Assembly: GCA_032622095.1 (NCBI GenBank)
Contig: CP136063.1
Coordinates: 118,190,723-118,254,722, forward strand
DNA: 64,000 nt
Direction: 5' to 3'
Source: Siphonodentalium dalli
Taxonomy: Eukaryota > Mollusca > Scaphopoda > Gadilida > Siphonodentaliidae
Part shown: in pieces, positions 47,766 to 58,100 of the stretch
Layout of the letters: the number at the start of each line of letters is the position of its first letter
Position numbering within the stretch: position 1 is the first letter of the stretch
Made by a program: the position numbers and the translations under genes
The notes under the pieces: generated by a model
The model's input: the letters and a program-made list of their open reading frames with translations, nothing else
What the model was told of the DNA's origin: nothing
Databases searched by the model: none

Positions 47766-47970
47766 TTCTTTGCCGTGTAACAACTGTTGTCCCAAGTTTC
47801 AATGCCTTGTCCTCCTGGTATGTAGGGATTACCAATTTACCATTGCCGTGTTTTAATTTGCAATTTTGATGATGACGCTCACTAAGCTTGTTGATAATTT
47901 TCTTTGTCGTGTAACAACTGTTGTACCAAGTTTCTACGCCGCGTCCTCCTGGTATTTAGGGATTACCGGT
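47766..47970. repeat. Two-copy direct repeat, about 75 bp, 131 bp apart
   Basis: TTCTTTG(C/T)CGTGTAACAA followed by CTGTTGT, CAAGTTTC and GTCCTCCTGGTAT occurs twice with a handful of differences. Confidence 0.75.
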
Positions 47971-48179
47971 GCCTTTAATAGCGTCAGATGCATCATTGCC
48001 AGTTAATGTACATTAGAGTGGAACTGAATTAACAATGTCACATTGACACAGTACTCAGTTAAGACCAGTAAAACAGCAAAAGTAGTATTATTGTACAGCA
48101 GGCTTATCACTATCAGTACTTACTACATGTACTGACCCCTTACTATCGTGGATCAATCTGAATCTGAATGGTTACGCTG

Positions 48180-48740
48180 CAGATCCCAATTATGGTAATT
48201 TCGCAGCGGGCGAGAGAGTCTCAGATCTTTTCCTTCAGCGCACTCTTGAAGGAATCCACAGGCTGTTGTTGTAGGATTAAGGATTCCTCCAGCTGATTCC
48301 AGTCGCATATAGTTCGAACAAATGTGGAATTAGCGAACTGAGCTGACACGTATGGTATAGCCTCGTAGCACTGACTGTTGTTCCTTTAAATTAGGTGCCG
48401 AGGAATTTGGCTGGTGACGTAGCCTGTCAGAACTTTGCTCTGCGATCTAAGACGCCTTGTTTCGGGTGTAAAGTATTGATTAGGTGGTATAGCCGGGACC
48501 AATCCACCCACCACCTTACTCATGAATCCCAGCCGATTTATTTTCCGCCGTTTCTGCAATGTTGGTAAATCTAGCTCGTAGAGGATCTTGGTCATATATC
48601 CATCTTCTTTGCTCTTATAGTCTCTTTTAATGAAACGGGCTGCTCTACGCTGGATTCTTTCCAGCTTGTCGATGTGATTTTGTTGGTAGGGGTCCCAGAT
48701 GGTGTCTGCGTAGTCCATGATCTTCAAACTTCTCAATTCT
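48180..48740 (-). pseudogene. Non-LTR retrotransposon (LINE) reverse transcriptase, C-terminal relic
   Basis: The minus-strand frame 48736-48386 encodes MDYADTIWDPYQQNHIDKLE, RIQRRAARFI and LPTLQKRRKINRLGFM, the C-terminal (connection) part of many LINE reverse transcriptases. After one stop at about 48386 the same frame continues with FVRTICDWNQLEESL and VDSFKSALKEKI, the usual final segment. The fingers, palm and endonuclease are absent: a 5'-truncated, dead copy inside the 14.6-kb insertion. Confidence 0.85.
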
Positions 48741-49435
48741 TCTTCTTCTGGACAGGTGCATTATGAGCAGGCCACTGGCACTACATCATGATTGTACCGG
48801 TACCACAAATTCAATTTTGAGAAAATATTCTGGTTATGGCCAGGTAGCTGAGGTACTGTTCAATACTATAGTTGATCCGTTTCTTTATCGCAGCTTAATT
48901 CTTACTGTTCCGGGAATTGAAATATTTTTTGTCACATGAAATTCAGTCTTTTTCGATATTTGCGCACATCCATGGGGAGAAATCGGCGAATCTTATATAT
49001 AAGTCCACAGTTTATCCGTTTGTAGCCAATACACCATTTCCTTCTGTCAATCCGCGTTGATTCGCGACAAAATTAACTCAAAATACCACAAAGAATTATC
49101 CGCGCTTCATTTTGAAGAACGATAACTAAAAGTTAAGATTGTAATTTGGCTGCAGAAACGAAACGAAACGAATTTTGAAACACAATAATTGTATTCACTA
49201 ATATTTTCCTGTTGGTATATGGTCTACTATAGTACATGCAATCATTTATTTGAAATAATAAGTATCACTTAGAGAATAATTCTTACTGATCATTAGAAAT
49301 CTCTTTATTTTGTATCCCTTTAATATTAAATAATGGCCCTGAAAATTGTCTGTTTGTCAGTTTAATGTTCACTAATTATAGCTAGGCTGTTAGATAAAGT
49401 ATGATATTGCTTCATTTGTCCGGGGTAGTGTATTG
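48741..49435. other. Interior of the insertion, no gene
   Basis: AT-rich sequence with no repeat family that I recognise. ACGAAACGAAACGAA at 49156 is the only simple motif. Confidence 0.5.
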
Positions 49436-49439
49436 TCAT

Positions 49440-51245
49440 ACTGTCATAATAAACTTCAAGTAATAAGGTAACTACTCGTCAATGATGCTTGAATACATAA
49501 ATGATTAATAAGGTAACAACTACCCGTCAATGATCGACGTCTTAATATAGAAAGGTTTTATAAGGTAATTAACTACACGGCAATGATACTTATTATAGAA
49601 GGTTAATAATTTAACTTCTTGTCAATGATGCTTTAATATAGAAAGGGTTAATAAGGTAACTACCCGTCAATAATGCTTTAGTGTAGAAATGGTTACTAAG
49701 GTACTAACTACATGTCAATGATGCTTTAATAAAGAAAGGGTTAATAAGATAAAGTTCTACAGGTCAATGATGCTTAAATATAGAAAGGGCTAATAGGGTA
49801 ACTACACGTCAATGATGTTTTAATATAGAAAGGGTTAATATGGTAATTACACGCCAATGGTGCTTTAATATAGAAAGGGTTAATATGGTAACTACCGTCC
49901 ATGATGCTTTAATATATAACTGGCTACTATGATAACTACATGTCAATGATGCTTTATTGTAGAAAGGGTTAATAATGTAACTAATCACCAATGATACTCA
50001 TTATAAAAAGGGTTAATAAGGTAACTGCCTGTCAATTATTGCTTCAACGTAGAAAGGGTTAATAAGGTAATTACACGCCAATGGTGCTTTAATATAGAAA
50101 GGGTTAATATGGTAACTATCAGTCAATGATGCTTTAATATAGAAAGCGTTATAATATGGTAACTGCACGTCAATGATGCTTTGATACAAAAATGGTTAAT
50201 AAGGTAATTACCCGTCAATGGCGCTTTAATATAGAAATGGTTTATAACGTAACTACTCACCAATGATACTTTAATAGTATAGAAAGGGTTGTTTAATGTA
50301 ACTACCTGTCAATTAATGCTTTAATATAGAAAAGGTTAATAAGGTAACTACACGCCAATGATACTTAGTATAGAAAGGGTTGGTAAGGTAACTACACGAC
50401 AATGATACTTTAGTATATAGAGGGTTAATTAGGCAACTACCCGTCAACGATGCTTTAATATAAAAAGGGTTAATAACTACATGTCAATGCTGCTTTAATA
50501 CAGAAATGGTTAATAAGGTAACTTCACGTCAATGATGCTTTAATATAGAAAGGGTTAATACTGTAACTACTCACCAATGATACTTAGTATAGAACGGGTT
50601 AATAAGATAACTACCCAGCAATAATGATGCTTTAATATAGAGAGGGTTATAATAAGGTAACTACACGTCAATGATGCTTTAATACATAAATGGTTAATAA
50701 GGTAACTACCCGCCAATGGCGCTTTAATATAGAAAGGGTTAATAATGCAACTACTCACCAATGATACTTAGTATAGAAAGGGTTAATAAGGTAACTACCT
50801 GTCAATTAATGCTTTAATATAGAAAGGGTTAATAAGGCAACTACACGCCAACGGTACTTAGTATAGAAAGGGTTAATAAGGTAACTATATACGACAATGA
50901 TACTTTGGTATATACAGAGTTAAGGAGCCAACTACCCGCCAATGATGCTATACTATAGAAAGGGTTAACATTGTAACTACACATCAATGATATTTTAATA
51001 TAGAAAGGGTTAATAAGGTAACTACGCGTCAATGATGCTTTAATAAAGAAAGGGTTAATAAGGTAACTTCACATCAATGGTGCTTTAATAAAGAAAGGGT
51101 TAATAATGTAACTACTCACCAATGTTACTTAGTATAGAAAGGGTTAATAAGGTAACTACCTGTCAATTAATGATTTAATATAGAATGGTTAATAAGGTAA
51201 CTACACGCCAATGGTGCTGTAATATAGAAAGGGTTAATAAGGTGA
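49440..51245. repeat. Satellite array, about 39 degenerate copies of a 45-bp unit
   Basis: The consensus reads roughly GGGTTAATAAGGTAACTACA then CGTCAATGATGCTTTAATAT and AGAAA. Copies vary by substitution and 1-6-base indels throughout. All copies have one orientation and run up to the right ACCTGGG array. Minus-strand open frames (49809, 50567, 50841, 51175) are repeat artefacts. Tandem arrays in the core of non-autonomous elements are known in bivalves. Confidence 0.93.
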
Positions 51246-51285
51246 CTTCAATGCAGATTATACAGTTTAACAAAATACCACAGGT

Positions 51286-51543
51286 GTATATATCCGGGTG
51301 AACACTGTAGTAAATACCTGGGCGAAACCCTGGTGTAAATACCTGGGTGTAAATACCTGGTGTAAATACCTGGGTGTAAATCCGTAAAAACCCGGGTAAA
51401 CTGGGGTTTATACCTAACATATATAGAAAACACCTGGGTAAATCTATATAAATCCCTGATTTACCTGGGTGTAACCTGGGTGTGACCTGGGTGGAACCAG
51501 GGTAAAACCTATATGTACCGGGGTATACCTAGGTAAACACCAA
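51286..51543. repeat. ACCTGGG minisatellite (right subterminal array)
   Basis: TAAATACCTGGGTG and ACCTGGGTG(T/G)AA units of 10-17 bp repeat irregularly up to the right terminal repeat. The shared word with the left array suggests that both were built from the terminal sequence itself. Confidence 0.88.
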
Positions 51544-51571
51544 GATTTACCCAGGTACATTTTTATATGGG
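51544..51571 (-). repeat. Right terminal inverted repeat of the 14.6-kb insertion
   Basis: 28 bases from GATTTACCCA to TTATATGGG, the exact inverse of 36981-37008, directly followed by CATTGAAAATAATACACTTT of the interrupted target element. Confidence 0.9.
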
Positions 51572-51898
51572 CATTGAAAATAATACACTTTGCACAACAA
51601 AACCAGACGAAACTTAAGCACAAAACACGTCGGTAACTCAACAAAAACAAATTGTTCACAGTTTATCACACCAGATAAGTTGATAATACAATGTTTTGGG
51701 GCTTCCTCTTTCAATTGGTATATAATAATGGCATAAATTTTATATATGTGATCTGGGGGGGTTCGAAAATATTAAGTGGGCCTTTAAGCCGATATTTTCC
51801 ATATATATGTTATATATTGTCCACTCCGATTGCCTGGTTGATCAGTCATTTTACCGTCAGCGATTCTGGTGTTACACACACACCTCTGGTTGTGAGAA

Positions 51899-51904
51899 TT
51901 TATT
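51899..51904 (-). promoter_or_regulatory. Candidate polyadenylation signal for ENOSF1
   Basis: AATAAA on the minus strand, 188 bases after the stop codon, in the short gap between ENOSF1 and the split TTAA element. A plausible distance, not proven. Confidence 0.45.
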
Positions 51905-52091
51905 GTTCCAGTTTATGAAAAAAATTATCAATTGATAGTTCTGAACCAATGCAGAATGTTCAGGGAAGGGGTAAATAAAAACACGAGGAAGATTCAAAAT
52001 TAATTATATATATTTCACCAATTGTACTGCATGCACACACAACATGGTGTGGAATAGAGTTTGATAGAGTTATCTTTCGTATACAGTATAA

Positions 52092-52199
52092 TCATTCTGT
52101 GTATATGCCGTCTCTTATGAGCTGTTGCCAGACATTGCCGCTTGGGTACTCATAGTCAGATAGCGAATCCTCCTTCATTTCAATACTGTATCCCGGTGC
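52092..52199 (-). CDS. ENOSF1: ENOSF1 terminal coding exon
   Basis: The acceptor CCATTTCAG is followed by [20 protein letters not shown] and [15 protein letters not shown], then TGA. It matches the conserved PGYSxEMKxxS and YPxGxVW ending of the family. The open frame to 52376 upstream is intron. Confidence 0.94.
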   Translation of the reverse strand, partial: APGYSIEMKEDSLSDYEYPSGNVWQQLIRDGIYTE

Positions 52200-55100
52200 C
52201 TGAAATGGTGAGTCGAGAGAAGAGTTCGCTAATTCAACTTCAACTGTGTATTCAGTATTTAAACATGATGACATATAGACTGTATATATTCGCAACATAT
52301 TTACAATGATAAATGAATCACGTGATACAGAAAGCCATCGAGGGCACAAACCCGGTCCTCTAACGGTAATATTCAAGAACTATCATCATCAGATGGTCGG
52401 GTTTCTGCCCTACGTTGCTTTCCACGAACGGTGATTGCATGGTACTGTACAGAGTCACCGGTCCAATTGGGACAGGAGGTTGTATCACATGGGCATGTAA
52501 CCCGCAATGTTGCCCCCTTACATAGTTTATACACTTCTGATTAGGCAAACCATGGTACTATTCAACCACAAGGATAACTATGAAAACTGTTCTATTTACC
52601 ATCACTATAGGAACACTAAAATTTGGTCGATTTATGAAAAACAAGAGCATCGCAAGGGTGTGGCAAAATACACTCGTGGTAATTTCAACAATGGGTTACA
52701 ACTCAGCTGAAAATAGGCAGTCAGAATCCAAATCCAACTAACACAACACGTCGTTTTTGTCTTCAAAACGGGCCTACAAAACGTATTGATGTGACACGAT
52801 TGACTCGACAAAGAATCCGCTTGGAGCAATAAACGGTGTGAGTAACATTAGTTTTGGCGTACATATTTGGGAAGTTGCAGCAGTTGTTCGAATGGTACAA
52901 GCAGTGCATATATAGATAACCGGCAACCATCTTGGAATTTAATTTCCGCATGAGTAAATCCTTTGGCACACACTACACGCCACACCCCTTATCCGATAGT
53001 CACCAAAATCCACAGGGATCTCTGGGTGACCTGTGAATGGGAGCTTACCATTTTTTGCGAATTTAATTTAATTTAAAAACATGGCCGCCAGCGGCATCTT
53101 GAATTTTACATTTGAATCTATTGGCACACGCTGCAGCCGACAATTATTGGCGTAATGTTATGGAAATTTACAGACATGATTGGAATCACCTCTCGATTGC
53201 AGCTATTGGATTTGTCTACATGCCACAAAGACTTTTCGGGGTGACATCTAGATTGGAGCTATTTTGTTTCTTCCTAATTTGTTTCAAAACATGGCAGCCA
53301 ACAGTCATTTGGGTCTGAATTTCGATTTAAAATATGGTCGCCGGCAACCTTCTTGGATTTTACTCTTTGCATCACTAAATCCCTTGGCATGCAATACAAG
53401 CGAACTATTTCATCCAATTGATCGCATACTTCATATGGCTCACCGGGTTTACCTCTAGTATTACTTAAACATTTAAACTTTCTGCATTCCTTACCGCTCC
53501 ATTGGCTGTAGTGTGTGGCATTATCCCATCTCCAAGTTGAGATGCAATGACATTTATTCTGGCAATTGGACGAATACTCTACCTGTGGGAGTTGGTAGTG
53601 GGCGTTCTTTATCACGACAGGATCTTTGAAATGTTCGTGAAGATGATCGACGTATTCAACGACCCTATAACAGAGATAAGCTAACGGTTAAATTCCAACA
53701 ATTAAGATAATCCACGACCCTATAACAGAGACAAGCTAACGGTTAAATTCCAACAATTAAGATACTAAACGACGCTGTAACAGAGATAAGCTAACGGTTA
53801 AATTCCAACAATTAAGATACTAAACGACCCTATAAAAGAGATACGCTAACGGTTAAATTCCAACAATTCAGATACTAAACGACGCTATAACAGAGCTAAG
53901 CTAACTGTTAAATTCCAACAATTCGGATAACGGCATAAATAGCAGCCGCTTCCAAATAACAAACGCGGTTTCTTGTATTATACTTCAGACCTTATATAGT
54001 TGAGGATAACAGACAATTTTTTTTGTCAAAACTCAGTAGACTCTGCTCCATTCTAATGGTGCCAGATCCATCGGAACACTGGCGCCTACAATTTCGAAAG
54101 ACAATGAATTTGAAACACCATTTTGTGGCACCAGAAATATTTCACTTTTATATATTTATGTAATGTTCATGTAGTTTATTTATAGTATCATCTCCATTGT
54201 GCAACTGTCCATTGGGGTGTATTGCATAAGCATTGTATCTTGTATTGAGCATATCCAGTCATTCAGGTCACATGCATGGACGTTGCTATTAAAGAAATAA
54301 CGCGGCTTATCACGATTTATCGACATACTAGCACATGTTGTACCTACAATAAATATAGGTTAAATTGTTACAGTGCCTGAATGTTCAAATCATGTAGATT
54401 GTTCGTTGATTGGCGGTTTTATTTTGTGTCTTTGGAAATGGTAAGCGCCAGTGTTCCGATAGACCTGGCACCATTAGAATGGACAAGTGATCCACCTGAG
54501 ACATGTGGCGATGCATAACTGTAAACTGTTCGCGGCCATTCAAATCAGTTTAAATAACATTCATCTGGGGTGTGACTCTCTGCATGTTCAAAGTTACATC
54601 TATTTTTTAAGTTGACTATAAACGCTCTTTATTGCTAATTATGACTGCCTCTTTAAGTCATTCGATGTCAACAGCACGTAACCTGTGACATTCCCGCGCA
54701 TTTACATTTGTGCAGCAATTTTTGCACATTTATTCTGCGCAGATAGTAAACGATCTTTATTGATCATATAATTATTAGCCTCCTTTTATGTCAGATATGA
54801 AAGGGCCTATCCGATGACACTCCACTGGTCAATATATCTCGCATGTTTCAATTTCCACCGACCATATTACAACCATTTTTGATATATATATATTAATTGT
54901 TTAATTAAATTAATAGTTAGGGCCCTTGTAAGACATTTGGTGTCAATATGACCTATCTAATCAGATTTCCTGGGTCAAATTACCCATATCTATATATTTT
55001 CATCTCTGAGTTTCCAGACTTTTGTTCTCCTATAGGCAAAATAAACAAATATATATATATTAGTGCCCTTTTAAGACATCTGAGGTCAACGGGCCTATCT

Positions 55101-58100
55101 AATAACGCACCCGGGTCAAATTATCCCTATATTAAACAAATCTGCTCCGATGGTCCAGCCGTTTGATCGTCCATACGCACCACAGGGTACTTGTGAGGTG
55201 CGATCTTTTGTTTGCATGACTTGTGGGGTGCACCCCACAAGTAACGTACGGAAAATCCAATTTAAATTTCAATTACATTTAAATAACGGAGATGTTTGTG
55301 GAATAAAACAGTTAGGAATTTTTTTTATTAATTTCATCGCACCCCACAAGTACGCTCTGGTGAGAGCGACTATAAGCGGACAAGCAAACAATTGAGTTTT
55401 ATTAGTACATGTTTTGATATGTGATTTTTATATTTCTAACGACTATTCCTCACATGATCCCGTGGAATTTTGACCAAACATATCTAAAATTTGCATATTC
55501 ATGATCATAGAAAAAGAAACGTCATATCATAGCAATTGCATATGCAGTTATTATCTATCGCACAGTAAGTATATTGGAGAAGCTGATATCGACTCGCATG
55601 CAATCCCTTTCGGGACACAGTGCATGCAGTGCCAAAAAGGATTTTCTTATTTTGAGAGAAAAAAATATCTTAAAACAAGAAATATTATCTTGGGATTAAA
55701 CCTAGAAAATATTCTTTCATAAAATTTTCTGATATTTAGAAAACTTGTTTCTTATAGAAATTATAATTATGAGAAATTTTTTCTTACAATTTTCTAAGAA
55801 AGGATCCATTATTTTGTTCATGATTTCTCAATTAAAAGAAATAATTGCTTATATATATCCCAGAAAGTCATTTTCTCATAATCTAGAAAAATGTAAGAAA
55901 TAATTTCTTATTAGTAACAAATTATTTCTTAAATCATAGAGAGTCACTAGAAAAGACCAGAACATTTGAGAATATACTTAGAATATTTTCTTGTTCTTAT
56001 ATCTAGAAAATATATTTATTTAAGTTAGAAATTATTTCTAAAATGCGAAGAAATGCACTTTCTCACTTTCTAGACAAAATAAGACGTATATTTTCAAACT
56101 TCTAGAAATTTTAAAGAAACTATGTTTTTCTTGCAATTTCTAACTTTTAGAAAAGTTCATTTCTCATAGCTAGAAATTATTTATAATACCTTAAGAAAGG
56201 CAATTTCTTATTTTCCAGACATAAGTAAGAAACATATTCTCAAATTTCTAGAACTATAAGAAAAGAAATTATCTTGCTTTTAGAAAATTTCATTTCATAT
56301 TTTAGGTAAGTGGTAAGATTTGTTCAGTATTTTAAACACAAGGACAAAGTTTTCTTAAGAGCAATTTTTCTCAATGGGCCTACTTTAAGGGCTGATTTAT
56401 TGTCTTACCACATATAAAGAGATAACACAACATTCTAACACTACGGAAATTAATTGGTGGTCAATCTCTTGCATAATACGTTCTATAAATGATCTTTTCT
56501 TATATAATGCGATAATCAAGTGGGACATGTTTTCGTTACTTTTTTCTAACATACCGTTATTATGCTATCAGGAATTCCCAGACAGAGGTATAGTTCTCTC
56601 ATTTTTGACGTTTCGGCGAGCCGTAACATGTCACAACTTGATTGTATGTATTATCATCATCTTTATTTCGAAACAAGTCATTCGACTTATAGTTCCGATA
56701 TAGTTCGCTGAATTATGGTGATATTACATAATACAAACACGATCTAATAACAATAGAACGTTCAATCGTCGTAAAGGTATTTGTTATCATATCGACAGGA
56801 GTCAAGTAAGGTGTTGCTTCCACGACCATCTCATGTAATTTGTTCAGCAATAAATATATGAGTAAAACATAATTTACGAACGTCTTTTCGTGATCCAAGC
56901 ATCTGCAGCCTTTGGTTGTTGCATACATCGCTCTCTGAATGAATTGTTCTGGATCCACAGTCTATAAATTGTTCAGCAGTTTATATGACTCAATTTATTG
57001 ACATCAAATTTAGTTTGCTGAGCCTGTCTTTGTGAGAGATTTTTCAGATTTGAGGGACACATTTTGTAGCCCTGCTGTGCACTCTTTCGAGAGCTTTACG
57101 CTGGTACCGAAGACACGGGTTCCACGGATTCCACGGGTCTTACCATGCTGACATAAAGTGTTTGAACATGTTTTTATCCATATTGGCGAAAGTCCTTTTA
57201 ATTACTCCGAGAGTTATGTAAGCTTTGTTGCAGGTAGTATTGATATGTACGTCAAATTTTCTATTTAGTAAGTTTATATCATTCCATCGACCTTTCTCTG
57301 TTGGCAAGCGATGGTAACAAGTACGGAATTGGCAAAAAGTTATTATGTTCTTAGTATCCAAATAATCCAAGTATCTTTCGAAATTAATATCGTGCTGTTT
57401 GAACATTTTATAGGTATTGACTCGGCTAGGTTTTTCTATTGTCAGATAACCAGATGCCTCGAAATTTACTATTCAGACTACATATATTTATTGAAGTTAG
57501 AAATTATCTCGAAAACGCGAAGAAATTCACTTTTTTACTTGTAGACAAAATAAGAAATATATTTACAAACTTCTAGAAAATTTTAAGAAAATATGTTTTT
57601 CTTGCAATTTCTAACATTTAGAAATGTTCATTTCTCATAGCTAGATATTATTTATAATACCTTAACAAAGGCAATTTCTTATTTTCCAGACATAAGTAAG
57701 AAAAATATTCTCAAATTTCTAGAACTATAAGAACAATTTTTTTCTTGCTTTTAGAAAATTTCATTTCATATTTTAAGTAAGTGGTAAGATTTTTTTCAGT
57801 ATTTTAAGCACAGGGACAAAGTTTTCGTAACAGCCATTTTTCTCAATACTTTAAGGGCTGATTTATTGTCTTACCACATATAAAGAGATAACACAACATT
57901 GTAACACTACAGGAAATTAATTGGTGGTCAATCTCTTGCATAATACGTTCTATAAATGACCTTTTCTTATATAATGCGATAATCAAGTGGGACATGTTTG
58001 CGTTACTTTTTTCTAACATACCGTTATTATGCTATCAGGAAATCCCAGATAGAGATAGAGTTCTCTCATTTTTGACGTTTCGGCGAGCCGTAACATGTCA

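Larger units (their letters stand above)
36981..51571. mobile_element. Unclassified 14.6-kb insertion with perfect 28-bp inverted terminal repeats
   Basis: The ends are exact inverted copies over 28 bases: 36981-37008 (starting CCCATATAAAAATGTACCTG) and 51544-51571 (ending CAGGTACATTTTTATATGGG). The insertion splits a family-2 element at a defined point; a 2-bp CA may be duplicated at the junction. Inside the termini are ACCTGGG arrays (837 bp left, about 285 bp right), a 45-bp satellite next to the right array, and nested smaller elements: two TA palindromes, two GGCGACACC elements, a TTAA inverted pair and a LINE relic. No frame resembling a transposase, integrase, polymerase or recombinase was recognised, so it is non-autonomous, decayed, or enlarged by nested insertions. 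The bounded-insertion reading is supported; classification is not. Confidence 0.72.
36686..51787 (+). mobile_element. TTAA-flanked element, family 2, split by a 14.6-kb insertion
   Basis: The left half 36686-36980 starts TTAAAGGCCCACTTAATTTT; the right half 51572-51787 ends AAGTGGGCCTTTAA. Each half continues homology with copies at 59569 and 62767, and the two halves together make one element of about 510 bp with matching termini and TTAA on both sides. In the copy at 59569 (read on the minus strand) the sequence runs straight through TATTCCCCACCCATTGAAAA, and in the copy at 62767 through CTCTGTCATTGAAAA. Here that point is occupied by the insertion. Confidence 0.85.

Noticed and set aside
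49440-51245. Possible repeat-spacer array and minus-strand open frames of 60-81 codons
   Set aside because: Simple degenerate satellite; the frames contain the repeat translated over and over.
36981-51571. Calling the 14.6-kb insertion a Polinton/Maverick or a Helitron
   Set aside because: Polinton termini are longer with 6-bp duplications and the element encodes a polymerase and integrase, none seen. Helitrons lack terminal inverted repeats and end in CTRR after a hairpin, not seen here.
52200-52376. N-terminal extension of the ENOSF1 last-exon frame
   Set aside because: It lies before a good TTTCAG acceptor and has no similarity to the family; the preceding exon joins in phase.
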